Shown piece after piece: positions 1 to 7,264 of a stretch of 12,219 nucleotides of DNA (within the stretch, counting starts at the first letter, position 1; each line of letters begins with the position of its first letter). This DNA is from Limiplasma sp036652695. GTDB taxonomy: Bacteria; Bacillota; Clostridia; Christensenellales; Aristaeellaceae. The stretch is taken from NCBI GenBank assembly GCA_036652695.1, contig JAVVVJ010000072.1, positions 1 to 12,219 of the forward strand. Direction: 5' to 3'. The notes under the pieces were generated by a model. The model was not told the origin of the DNA and searched no databases. It saw nothing but the letters and a program-made list of their open reading frames with translations. Position numbers and translations under genes: made by a program.

Positions 1-10
1 CGTCTTCTAT

Positions 11-982
11 TCAATCCACCGTCGGCGGCAGCCCGTTCTCATTCAAATACCGATCAATAATGAAGCGCGGGCGATGCTTACTCTCGTTATAAATCTTGCC
101 GATGTACTCGCCAATCACCCCAAGGGACAAGAGCTGAATGCCGCCAATCATCCATATGGAGGCCAGCGTGCTTGCCCAGCCAAGCACCGTGTGCCCAAAA
201 ATCCAAGAGATCAGCGTATAGAGCAGCATGCAAAGCGAAACCAAAAAGATCACCACGCCAGCCGTGGTAATCAGCTGAAGCGGTTTAACGGAAAAGCTCG
301 TAATGCCATCAATCGCAAAGGCGAGCATCTTTTTGAAAGGATATTTGCTTTCGCCCGCAAAGCGCTCGCTGCGGTCATAGGTCACAGTGCCGCTCTGAAA
401 GCCGACCAACGGCGCAATGCCGCGCAAAAAGAGATTCACCTCGCCAAAGGAATGCAGGGCGTTGAGGGCGCGGTTGCTCATGAGGCGGTAATCCGCATGG
501 TTGTAGGTAATATCCACGCCCAGCCCCTTCATGAGGCGATAAAACATCAGCGCGGTTTGACGCTTGAAGGCCGTATCGGTTTCCCGCTTGTTGCGCACGC
601 CATATACGATCTCGCAGCCCTTGCGGTATTCTTCAATGAAGCGATCCATCGCGTCCATATCATCCTGAAGATCCGCATCCATCGAAATGGAGATGTCGCA
701 ATGGTCGCGCGCCGTCATCAGCCCCGCCAGCAAAGCGTTCTGATGCCCACGGTTGCGGCTGAGCTTCACGCCCTCAAAAAGCGCGTTTTCCTCGTGCAGG
801 CGCGCGATTTGCTCCCATGTTTGATCCTTGCTGCCGTCATCCACCAGCAGCACGCGGCTTTCCGGGGAAATCATCCCCCGCTCGATGAGCGAGGCCATCT
901 TCAACGTCAGTCGGCGGGAAGTTTCGGGCAGAACCTCCTCCTCGTTATAGCAAGGAATAACCACCATCAGCTTATCTGCCAT
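11..982 (-). CDS. Family 2 glycosyltransferase, GtrB/DPM1-like polyprenyl-phosphate sugar transferase
   Basis: This 323-residue membrane enzyme probably transfers a sugar from a nucleotide sugar to undecaprenyl phosphate on the cytoplasmic face. The lipid-linked sugar would then serve wall glycan or protein modification. The GT-A fold is clear: VVIPCYNEE near residues 7-15, LLVDDGSKD at 45-53, the SRNRGHQNA segment at 75-83 and the metal-binding DADLQDD at 102-108. The acceptor-loop signature ERFAGESKYP lies at 206-215. Two membrane helices follow (about 236-261 and 266-292), then a basic tail, as in GtrB-type enzymes of similar length. An in-frame ATG seven codons upstream exists, but GGAAAGGA sits between the two and is correctly spaced for the ATG at 982, where the family N-terminus begins. 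It lies 60 bases after the caspase-like gene, with no clear terminator between them, so co-transcription is likely. The sugar cannot be read from sequence. Gene family is near certain; exact role is inferred. Confidence 0.93.
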   Translation of the reverse strand: MADKLMVVIPCYNEEEVLPETSRRLTLKMASLIERGMISPESRVLLVDDGSKDQTWEQIARLHEENALFEGVKLSRNRGHQNALLAGLMTARDHCDISISMDADLQDDMDAMDRFIEEYRKGCEIVYGVRNKRETDTAFKRQTALMFYRLMKGLGVDITYNHADYRLMSNRALNALHSFGEVNLFLRGIAPLVGFQSGTVTYDRSERFAGESKYPFKKMLAFAIDGITSFSVKPLQLITTAGVVIFLVSLCMLLYTLISWIFGHTVLGWASTLASIWMIGGIQLLSLGVIGEYIGKIYNESKHRPRFIIDRYLNENGLPPTVD

Positions 983-989
983 CGTACTA

Positions 990-1000
990 CCATCCTTTCC
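990..1000 (-). promoter_or_regulatory. Ribosome binding site of the glycosyltransferase gene
   Basis: GGAAAGGATGG on the minus strand lies about 10 bases before the ATG at 982. It falls inside the longer open frame that starts at 1003, which supports the shorter start. Confidence 0.6.
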
Positions 1001-1042
1001 CATTTTCCATGCGTTACTGAGGCATTTTGCTCTGCCGTTGCA

Positions 1043-2614
1043 CTATTGAAGCGTAAAGTGATCGGAAAACACGGTTACCGTAGCATCGTTCATCTTTGCC
1101 TGCGCACGCACGCGATACACGCCCGGCGCGGCTTTTTCACCCGATTTGAGCCTGCCATTCCAGTAAAACACGCTGCCCGTAGGTTTGATCTGCATGGGGC
1201 GGGTGCTCTCGCGGTGGCAGAGGCGGTGAACCACCTTATCTTGACCGTCCACAATGGCGACGCTCAGCTCGCAGGGGTAATCATGCCCTACAAAAATGGT
1301 CAGCTCCCTGCCATCGGAAGGAAAGACGGCCTGCGTTCTCGTGCTCAGGTTCAGTTCCCCGGATTCGGGCGGCACGCAGATTGCGCGCCCCGCATGTACG
1401 GTCAGCTTGCCCTGATCGATGCTCACAAGCTGCACCAGCACATAGCCGTAGGCTTCATTCGTCAGCGCTCCAATGGTGAGCGTGCGCACCTTGCGCCCCG
1501 CTGAAATTGCCCCGGCGCGGTCGCCATAGGTGGTGTACCGCTCGGCCGCGTCATAAATGAGCTGTGCTTTATCAAACTCCCATTTGCCCTCGCGCTGGTA
1601 TACCACCTGATAGGCAACCCGCACAGGGCGCATGGCAATAAACTCAATGGTGATATCCCGCGAATCTCGGCTCAGCGTAGTGCCGGAAAACGTGACATCC
1701 GTAATGGGTGAACGGTTCAGTCCCGTAGGCAGTGGATCGCTCGTGGCATACCGAAACACCACAAATGAATCCGTTTGGGGGTATACCTGCGGAGTGGAGG
1801 CCGCATGGTTGAGAAGCAAATAATCGTATAATTCCGATAAAGTCACGCTTCCATCACGGTTGCGGTCGGCGGGGTAACCGCTGCGGGGGCTTAAGCTATC
1901 GGCAAGCGCCTGTGTAAAATAGTAGGTGCCCTGCGGCGCCTGATCCTTAAGCTCCGTATCGATGGTATCATCCGCGCTCCAGTACCAGCTTTCCTCCAAC
2001 GCGCCGCTGCTGGTGAGCACTTTGAAATCATCCCCAAGGAAATACGCCTTCTCTGGCGGGTCGGACAACCCCTTGCCGATGAACGCGCCGCTGTTGCATG
2101 CATCCAAGATCATCACCTTGGTGCCCTCAATGCCATCAAATGCGGCCTCCAGCTGCGCGGGGGAAATGCTGCCCTCCGTTACGCCATCGCTTAAAAGCAG
2201 CAAAGGCTCCTTGCCGCTCTGCGGATCATACTCGCCATGCGTACTCAGGTAGAGGTAGCTCACATCCCCCTCCTGTGCCTTTGCAAAGGTTTTGCGTATC
2301 AGCCGCGTCAGCTCCTCCGCAGAGGTCACGGGGCGATCGGGCAGCAGCAAGGTTCTCAGCGGCGTAAGCGCCGCCTGAAAGGCTTCCTGCATGGCATAAA
2401 CGTTGTTGGTGGAGCTTGGGTAGGTGCTGGGCTTGGACACAAACTCGTCCACGCCAATGAGCAACGCGCGCTCAACGCGCGCATGCGTGTTCAAAAGCGC
2501 GCGTGCATCGTCCTCACTAAGCGAATCCTCCGCGCGCGCGATAGGGCCAATGGGCTGAAAAAGCAGCAGCAGCGCCAAAACAAGCCCCAGCACACGCACC
2601 CGTCTCGCCAACAC
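1043..2614 (-). CDS. Exported caspase-like (peptidase C14) protein with EF-hand loop and FlgD-like C-terminal Ig domain
   Basis: A 523-residue secreted cysteine peptidase of the caspase/metacaspase clan. The N-terminus (RR, a run of leucines, then PIARA before ED) is a signal peptide. The catalytic dyad is visible: His126 in STHG and Cys173 in DACNSG, each after a hydrophobic strand (YLYLSTHG, VMILDACNSG). Residues 250-261 form a textbook 12-residue EF-hand loop (D250, N252, D254, G255, S256, E261), a feature of many bacterial caspase-like proteins. It suggests that calcium stabilises or activates the enzyme. After about residue 300 come beta-rich segments. The end (about 482-523, WNGRLKSGEKAAPGVYRVRA) has the pattern of the FlgD/Por-type Ig domain. 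I chose the GTG at 2614 because AGGGGAGGAG lies just upstream. The ATG at 2647 has no such site, would put basic residues before the signal peptide, and may lie at or before the transcription start. Substrate and partner are unknown; no prodomain or adaptor is seen. Confidence 0.9.
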   Translation of the reverse strand: MLARRVRVLGLVLALLLLFQPIGPIARAEDSLSEDDARALLNTHARVERALLIGVDEFVSKPSTYPSSTNNVYAMQEAFQAALTPLRTLLLPDRPVTSAEELTRLIRKTFAKAQEGDVSYLYLSTHGEYDPQSGKEPLLLLSDGVTEGSISPAQLEAAFDGIEGTKVMILDACNSGAFIGKGLSDPPEKAYFLGDDFKVLTSSGALEESWYWSADDTIDTELKDQAPQGTYYFTQALADSLSPRSGYPADRNRDGSVTLSELYDYLLLNHAASTPQVYPQTDSFVVFRYATSDPLPTGLNRSPITDVTFSGTTLSRDSRDITIEFIAMRPVRVAYQVVYQREGKWEFDKAQLIYDAAERYTTYGDRAGAISAGRKVRTLTIGALTNEAYGYVLVQLVSIDQGKLTVHAGRAICVPPESGELNLSTRTQAVFPSDGRELTIFVGHDYPCELSVAIVDGQDKVVHRLCHRESTRPMQIKPTGSVFYWNGRLKSGEKAAPGVYRVRAQAKMNDATVTVFSDHFTLQ

Positions 2615-2620
2615 GGCCAC

Positions 2621-2629
2621 TCCTCCCCT
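2621..2629 (-). promoter_or_regulatory. Ribosome binding site deciding the caspase-like gene start
   Basis: The minus strand reads AGGGGAGGA, followed by GTGGCC and the GTG start at 2614. This is the best ribosome binding site near this gene and is the main reason for preferring GTG over the upstream ATG at 2647. Confidence 0.65.
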
Positions 2630-2652
2630 CGCTACGCGATGAATCATGGCCT

Positions 2653-2681
2653 ATTGTACACTATTTTGATACGCTCGTACA
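2653..2681 (-). promoter_or_regulatory. Possible promoter of the caspase-like gene
   Basis: The minus strand has TACAAT (2653-2658) as a -10 element and, 17 bases upstream, a weak -35 TGTACG (2676-2681). A second candidate is TTGCCG (2690-2695) with TATCAA (2666-2671) at 18 bases. Either would start the transcript near or after the ATG at 2647. The 129-base gap behind the CHAP gene, the longest from coaE leftwards, is where an internal promoter would be expected. Only a 4-bp CGCC/GGCG hairpin is seen in the gap, so read-through from upstream is also likely. Confidence 0.35.
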
Positions 2682-2743
2682 GCGTTATACGGCAAGAGGA
2701 AAGTTTTTACACATTCGTTACAACGCCAAAGGCGGTCACGCGC

Positions 2744-3772
2744 TCAATCCTCCACAAGCCAAGTATCCGGAGTGTCATATGCCACCGCGCTCAGCTCCGC
2801 CTCAATGGCCTGCTGGGTCTGCCGATCTGCCACGCCGGTTGCGGCTTGATTTTCCATGTGTTCGCTTTGAAACGTCATCACGGCGCGCTTGGTGTTGCCG
2901 CCATATGCGCCCGTCAGATGCCGTTCCTCCAAAAGGCCAAGCTTGTTGAGCGCTTGCTGAAGCTTTAGCACCTTGTCGCCGCGGTTGCCGCTGCGCATGG
3001 TGGTGCCCACCACGTCCTCGCACACGCCAAAGCCAAGCACTTGACTGTTGTTGAGCAAATAGCTGTTGCGCTGCACGCAAGAGGGGTTGTTGCCCTCGAT
3101 GACGTGAATCACCACGCGCCCCTGCTCATCGGTGGCGCAATATTCCACCAACGCGACGTGCTCGGTATCGCCCGCATCATTATAGCTAAAAAAAACCAAA
3201 TCTCCGGAGCGGGGAATATAGCCGTTCTTTGTGAGCAGCCCCGTATCCCCCAACAGCCACTGATAGCCCCAGTCCGGGCAATTGCCCTTGCGATACACAA
3301 AACGCCCGCGCTTAATAAACCAATCGCGCCCTGTGTTTTGACCGCTGTAGTTGGGATATACCACATCCAACAGCTTGGTGCCATTGAGCGCGTCCGCGCG
3401 ATTGACGCACCAACCTACAAACTCCGCGCACCAAGCGGCGTTCGGTTCACCCGCCCAAGTGCCGTATTTGCTATAGTTGTTGGCGCCCTCGGTGTATCCA
3501 AGCTCGCCGCGCGCCACATCCAGCACGTTTTGCACAAAATCGGGGCGTAGCGGCTCCACGATGAGCTCTTCATTTTCCTTGCTCAGCACGTCCGATATGG
3601 CATAGACCTGCTCGGGCAGATCGGTGGCGGCGGGTGCTGCCTCGGTGGCCTGATCCATCCGCGCAAGGGTTTCCTCATCCAGCTCGCCTTCTACCGTCTG
3701 CGCAAGCGAGCAGACGGGCAGCAGCAGCGCAAGCAGCAGCGCGCAGGCTGCCGCGATTCCGTTTCGACGCAA
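2744..3772 (-). CDS. Exported CHAP-domain peptidoglycan amidase/endopeptidase with PG-binding domain
   Basis: A 342-residue secreted wall hydrolase. It opens with a signal peptide (RR, then a long alanine/leucine run, cleavage near SLA-Q at 24). There is no lipobox. The central CHAP domain spans roughly residues 80-252: the nucleophile Cys115 in AAWCAEFVGWC, the histidine His205 in TEHVALVE, and the third polar residue in VIEGNNP (Glu226 or Asn228). Such domains cleave amide bonds in peptidoglycan, either at MurNAc-L-Ala or in the peptide bridge. Residues about 259-327 are a PG_binding_1 domain (SGNRGDKVLKLQQAL, then the AVMTFQ strand-helix), which anchors the enzyme to the wall. The start is TTG, supported by GAGAAGG seven bases upstream. 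It follows the solute-binding protein gene by 48 bases with no visible terminator, so the two are probably in one operon. The exact bond cut cannot be told from sequence. Confidence 0.92.
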   Translation of the reverse strand: MRRNGIAAACALLLALLLPVCSLAQTVEGELDEETLARMDQATEAAPAATDLPEQVYAISDVLSKENEELIVEPLRPDFVQNVLDVARGELGYTEGANNYSKYGTWAGEPNAAWCAEFVGWCVNRADALNGTKLLDVVYPNYSGQNTGRDWFIKRGRFVYRKGNCPDWGYQWLLGDTGLLTKNGYIPRSGDLVFFSYNDAGDTEHVALVEYCATDEQGRVVIHVIEGNNPSCVQRNSYLLNNSQVLGFGVCEDVVGTTMRSGNRGDKVLKLQQALNKLGLLEERHLTGAYGGNTKRAVMTFQSEHMENQAATGVADRQTQQAIEAELSAVAYDTPDTWLVED

Positions 3773-3820
3773 CTTTCAACCTTCTCTCCGTACTTGTGAT
3801 CGCCCCCCGTTCCCTTTCCC

Positions 3821-5368
3821 CTACCGCCCAAAGGCTTCAATGCCCCGCAGCAGTTCAAACTCGCGTATTGTGCGCACGGTGGTGAACATCTTACGGGTCA
3901 AAATCGCGCCCGCGCGATAGAACAGGCAAATAAAGGGGGTGTCATTGGCGAACTGCTGCTGGATGGCCTGCGTTGTATAGGCAAAATCCTCGCGGTTTTG
4001 CTGGGTGCGCAGGGTATCGATCAGGCTGGTCATATCGGAGCTTATATAGCGGCCATAGTTCTGCCCGTTGCCCTTGCGCAGCATAAAGCCGTAATCGGGC
4101 ACGGTATCCATCTGAAAGGCGCATAGCGCCATCTCAAACGAGCCCACCTTGAGCTGCTCCGCCACCGCCTCGTAGGACATGGTCGAAGGCACCACCTTGA
4201 TTTTTACAGCGGCGAGCATGTCCACAATCATGTTGGCGGTTTCAAAGCGCACATCATTCTCCGGATCCTCGTACACGCAAAGCTGTAGCTGTAGGTTTCG
4301 CTGCTTGCCGTCCACCACCTTATCCAGCACGCCATTGTTATCGCTGTCGCGCCAACCGTCCTCGGCCAGCAGCTCCATGGCACGCTCGGGGTTATACACA
4401 AAGGTGCTTTCCTGATCATAATAGAGCCAGCTGTCAGCGGGTACGGGCGTATCCGCGTCGATGGTCATGCCCATGTAGATATTCTTGGCAATCGCGTCCT
4501 TGTTGATCGCATAGCGAATGGCTTGGCGCACCTTGACGCTCTCCAGCGGAAATTTGCCATGGTTGAGCTGCAACGTCTCCAGTTGGCGCGTGGAATAGGC
4601 AATGGAAAGCGAGTTGATGCCGCTCTTATACTGCGCCGCCGCTACCGAACGGGTAAACACGGTATCCACGCGGCCATATTCGAAAGCGTTGATCATATCC
4701 TTGTTATTGGTATAAAAGGTACACATGATATCGGTCACCTGCGGCTGCATCTGCCACCAGTGTGGGTTGCAGGTAAGGCTGAGGTAGCTGCCCGCCTCAA
4801 ACGCACTGATCACATACGGCCCTGTGCCCAACGGGCTAGGCGTTTCCAGCTGGGAGGCGGGAATCACAGGAAAGGTCATGCTGTAGAGCAGCCCATAGTA
4901 GCTGCGTTCGCCCTTGACCACCACGGTTTGATCGCCGTCCGCGCTAAAGGACGTCACCAAATAACGAATGTTTTGGTAAAAGCCGTTGTCCGTAACGTCC
5001 TTGTTCTTTGCCAGCTCCAAAATATACTGCCCGGAGGCAACCACATCCTGCGCGGTCAGGGGCGTGCCATCCGAAAAGGTAATGTCATCGCGCAGGGTGA
5101 AGGTCCACGTTTTGCCGCCGCCCGTTTCCGACCAAGTTTCGGCCAGCAAGGGCTGCGGCAGGCCGTTATCGTCGATGGTCACAAGGCTTTCATACACCAT
5201 GCCATACAGCGATACGATATCCCGCTCCAACGGCGTCAAGGGTCGAATTTCCGTGGTGCGCGTGCTCACAATGCCAAGCAGCAAGGAGTCCCCCACATTT
5301 TCACCCATGGCAAGGCTCGGCACGAGCAGCAGCAAGCACAAAAAAAGGCAGCAAAGGCGCTTGGTCAT
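3821..5368 (-). CDS. Extracellular solute-binding protein, family 5 (oligopeptide/dipeptide type), without lipobox
   Basis: A 515-residue exported binding protein of the SBP_bac_5 (DppA/OppA/NikA) fold, which normally delivers peptides, nickel or similar solutes to an ABC importer. The family signature region is at about residues 76-116 (AETWSETGGGKTWTF, then FSDGTPLTAQDVV). The later VRQAIRYAINKDAI and YNPERAMELLAEDGW segments are typical, and the length is normal. The signal peptide has no usable lipobox: its cysteines at 6, 7 and 11 lie at the start of the hydrophobic run, and the likely cleavage is after SLAMG. This is unusual for a monoderm, where such proteins are normally lipoproteins. 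The start codon overlaps the stop of the transglycosylase gene as ATGA, with GGAGGA seven bases upstream, so translation is probably coupled. No permease or ATPase gene is in the window. The ligand is unknown; a muropeptide would fit the neighbours, but that is inference. Confidence 0.93.
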   Translation of the reverse strand: MTKRLCCLFLCLLLLVPSLAMGENVGDSLLLGIVSTRTTEIRPLTPLERDIVSLYGMVYESLVTIDDNGLPQPLLAETWSETGGGKTWTFTLRDDITFSDGTPLTAQDVVASGQYILELAKNKDVTDNGFYQNIRYLVTSFSADGDQTVVVKGERSYYGLLYSMTFPVIPASQLETPSPLGTGPYVISAFEAGSYLSLTCNPHWWQMQPQVTDIMCTFYTNNKDMINAFEYGRVDTVFTRSVAAAQYKSGINSLSIAYSTRQLETLQLNHGKFPLESVKVRQAIRYAINKDAIAKNIYMGMTIDADTPVPADSWLYYDQESTFVYNPERAMELLAEDGWRDSDNNGVLDKVVDGKQRNLQLQLCVYEDPENDVRFETANMIVDMLAAVKIKVVPSTMSYEAVAEQLKVGSFEMALCAFQMDTVPDYGFMLRKGNGQNYGRYISSDMTSLIDTLRTQQNREDFAYTTQAIQQQFANDTPFICLFYRAGAILTRKMFTTVRTIREFELLRGIEAFGR

Positions 5369-7248
5369 GTGGCTTCCTCCGTTGTTTCATAATACAGGCG
5401 TTTATAGATGGCATAATCGCGCACAACGCGCGTGGCATATTGCTTGGTGGGCCCATCCATCATATTGTCCAGCGCCAAGGTGAGGCCGTCGGCGCTGTAT
5501 TTGGAGGAATTGAGCCAGTTCTGCACTTCGTTTTGACCCGCGTGATACGCGGCGGACACAAGCACGGGATCAGCGCGGAAGCGCTCGCACAAAAAGGCGA
5601 GATACCAGCACCCGTAGCGCACATTGGTTTCCGCGTCATACATCGCGTCAAAGCTGTAGCCATCGGTAAGCCCCATCTTTTGGTACACCCAATCCGCCGT
5701 TTTGTCCACGAGCTGCATCAAGCCCCGCGCGCCCACGCCGCTCTCGGCCTTTGGGTTGAAGGAGCTTTCGTTGAGCACAATAGCCGCTACAAAGGCGGGA
5801 TCTAAGTTATTTCTGGTGGCCTCGCGCTCAATCAGCTCCTGATAGCGCAGGGGATGGTTGTTGCGCATCGCCGCGGTATTCTCTTGCCGCTCGCGGATCA
5901 CCTGCTCCGTTTGCGCAGTGAAGGTGAGCTGCATCAGCCACAGCCCCACGGCGAGCAGCGCCGCCACAAACACCGAAATGCCAAGCCAAGGGATGGGCGA
6001 GCGCTCCTGATACATGGGCATCGCGTCGCTTTCCTCATCCACCCACACATCGCTTTGCGGCGCGCCTCGGTGCGCGGCTGGCCGTCGCGCATATCCATGC
6101 TCGTTCGCCGGCGCGGCGCGGCGCACGTTTTCGTCCTCCTCCTGCAACACATAGGGATCGTCTACCCACGCATCCACATCCGCGCTACGGGCGCTCGCGC
6201 GCGGACGATGGGCGTACTGGGGCGCTTCCTGCGCAGCGGCCATGGCATAGGCCGCTCCCCGGCTTTGCTCCGCGCCGTTCCATTGCGGACTAGCGGGCTG
6301 GCTTTCCACCTGCCCTCCCGCATGCTCCGTGCGTGCGGGTGGATAGGAGGCGCGCGCATTCGCTGCCGCGTCCACGCTCTGCCGATATTCCTGTTGGCGG
6401 TACTGGTTTACGGCGTACTGCGCGCCATGGCGGCGGCGCGTGCCCTGCTCCTCTTTTTGGCGCTCCAGCTGCTGCTGCTGTGCCAAAAGCTCCGGTGGAT
6501 AGCCCGCCTGCTCGTACTGGGTTACGGCCTGTGCGGCAGCATTCTGCCGCGTCTGTGCAGCGCGGCTGCGCAGCGGTCTGCCTAGCGGATCGGTCGGCGG
6601 CACGGCGGGCAGCTCGTCCACCTCATGGCGCGGCGCGGCCTGCACGCGCGGGGGGCGCGCACGCTCCTCCATGGGCATATTGTTCTGCTGTGCCACGCGA
6701 AGCCATTCCGGCATGGGTGGAGCCGCTGGAGGGTCAAACTGCGAGCCGTCCTCCGTAACCATCGGCGGCGCGTAGGTTTCTGGCGTTTCCTGCGCGAGTG
6801 TACCGCGCATCGGTTGCGCCTGCGTGGGCGCGGGCTGCATGGCCTGCGCCGCCTGAGGCCGCGCAATGCGCGCACCCGTCATGGGGCGCGCCGTCGACGC
6901 CTCCTGCGGCTGCTCAAAGGGATTTTCCGGAATGCCATAATCCTGCGGATAGGCAATGCTGGCGGCAGGCGCTGGGCCATCCGCCATGGAGGGAAGTTTC
7001 TTTGCCGGGCCGAGGTTTTGCCGCGCGTCCGCGCGCGTCTGGCGCTCGCGGGTGCCGTATGCGTCCACCGCGCCGCGCTGGAAGGGATCGGCACGGTGGC
7101 GCACAACCGCGCCATCGGGTGCTTCGCGCTTGATGTTGCGCTCCTGCTCAATGCGCCGCCCCGCGCTCACGGAGGGCACGTACCGGTAATCGACCGGGGC
7201 ATGCTCGTCATCGTCCAAATCATGGGTATGCAAGGGTCTACGGATCAT
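5365..7248 (-). CDS. Membrane-anchored lytic transglycosylase (SLT domain) with long disordered N-terminal region
   Basis: A 627-residue protein. Residues 1 to about 416 are low in complexity and rich in Q, A, P, R and E, with no fold I recognise. One membrane helix follows at about 421-443 (WLGISVFVAALLAVG). The C-terminal 180 residues are a Slt-type lysozyme-like domain: catalytic Glu494 in NESSFNP, GARGLMQL at 506-513, AYHAG at 567-571 (usually AYNAG) and YATRVVRDY at 604-612. Such enzymes cut the MurNAc-GlcNAc bond and leave 1,6-anhydroMurNAc. The single helix predicts the disordered arm in the cytoplasm and the enzyme outside. A longer frame runs back into coaE, but AGAGGAG just upstream of the ATG at 7248 and the 16-base gap after coaE fix the start. 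The overlap with the next gene is ATGA. Within the arm, DAWVDD (359-364) and DVWVDE (400-405) form a repeated acidic-aromatic motif. SLT assignment is sure; the function of the arm is unknown. Confidence 0.9.
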   Translation of the reverse strand: MIRRPLHTHDLDDDEHAPVDYRYVPSVSAGRRIEQERNIKREAPDGAVVRHRADPFQRGAVDAYGTRERQTRADARQNLGPAKKLPSMADGPAPAASIAYPQDYGIPENPFEQPQEASTARPMTGARIARPQAAQAMQPAPTQAQPMRGTLAQETPETYAPPMVTEDGSQFDPPAAPPMPEWLRVAQQNNMPMEERARPPRVQAAPRHEVDELPAVPPTDPLGRPLRSRAAQTRQNAAAQAVTQYEQAGYPPELLAQQQQLERQKEEQGTRRRHGAQYAVNQYRQQEYRQSVDAAANARASYPPARTEHAGGQVESQPASPQWNGAEQSRGAAYAMAAAQEAPQYAHRPRASARSADVDAWVDDPYVLQEEDENVRRAAPANEHGYARRPAAHRGAPQSDVWVDEESDAMPMYQERSPIPWLGISVFVAALLAVGLWLMQLTFTAQTEQVIRERQENTAAMRNNHPLRYQELIEREATRNNLDPAFVAAIVLNESSFNPKAESGVGARGLMQLVDKTADWVYQKMGLTDGYSFDAMYDAETNVRYGCWYLAFLCERFRADPVLVSAAYHAGQNEVQNWLNSSKYSADGLTLALDNMMDGPTKQYATRVVRDYAIYKRLYYETTEEAT

Positions 7249-7253
7249 GAGTG

Positions 7254-7260
7254 CTCCTCT
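7254..7260 (-). promoter_or_regulatory. Ribosome binding site of the transglycosylase gene
   Basis: AGAGGAG on the minus strand lies five bases before the ATG at 7248 and wholly within the 16-base gap after the coaE stop codon. It decides between this start and a longer frame that would overlap coaE. Confidence 0.7.
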
Positions 7261-7264
7261 CCGC

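Noticed and set aside
74..1504. Long plus-strand open frame of 476 codons
   Set aside because: It lies opposite the glycosyltransferase and caspase-like genes, both with clear family motifs. It has no recognisable domain, and such frames are common opposite GC-rich genes.
2708..2743. Possible terminator after the CHAP gene
   Set aside because: The only hairpin is a 4-bp CGCC/GGCG with a three-base loop, too weak and without a T-run.
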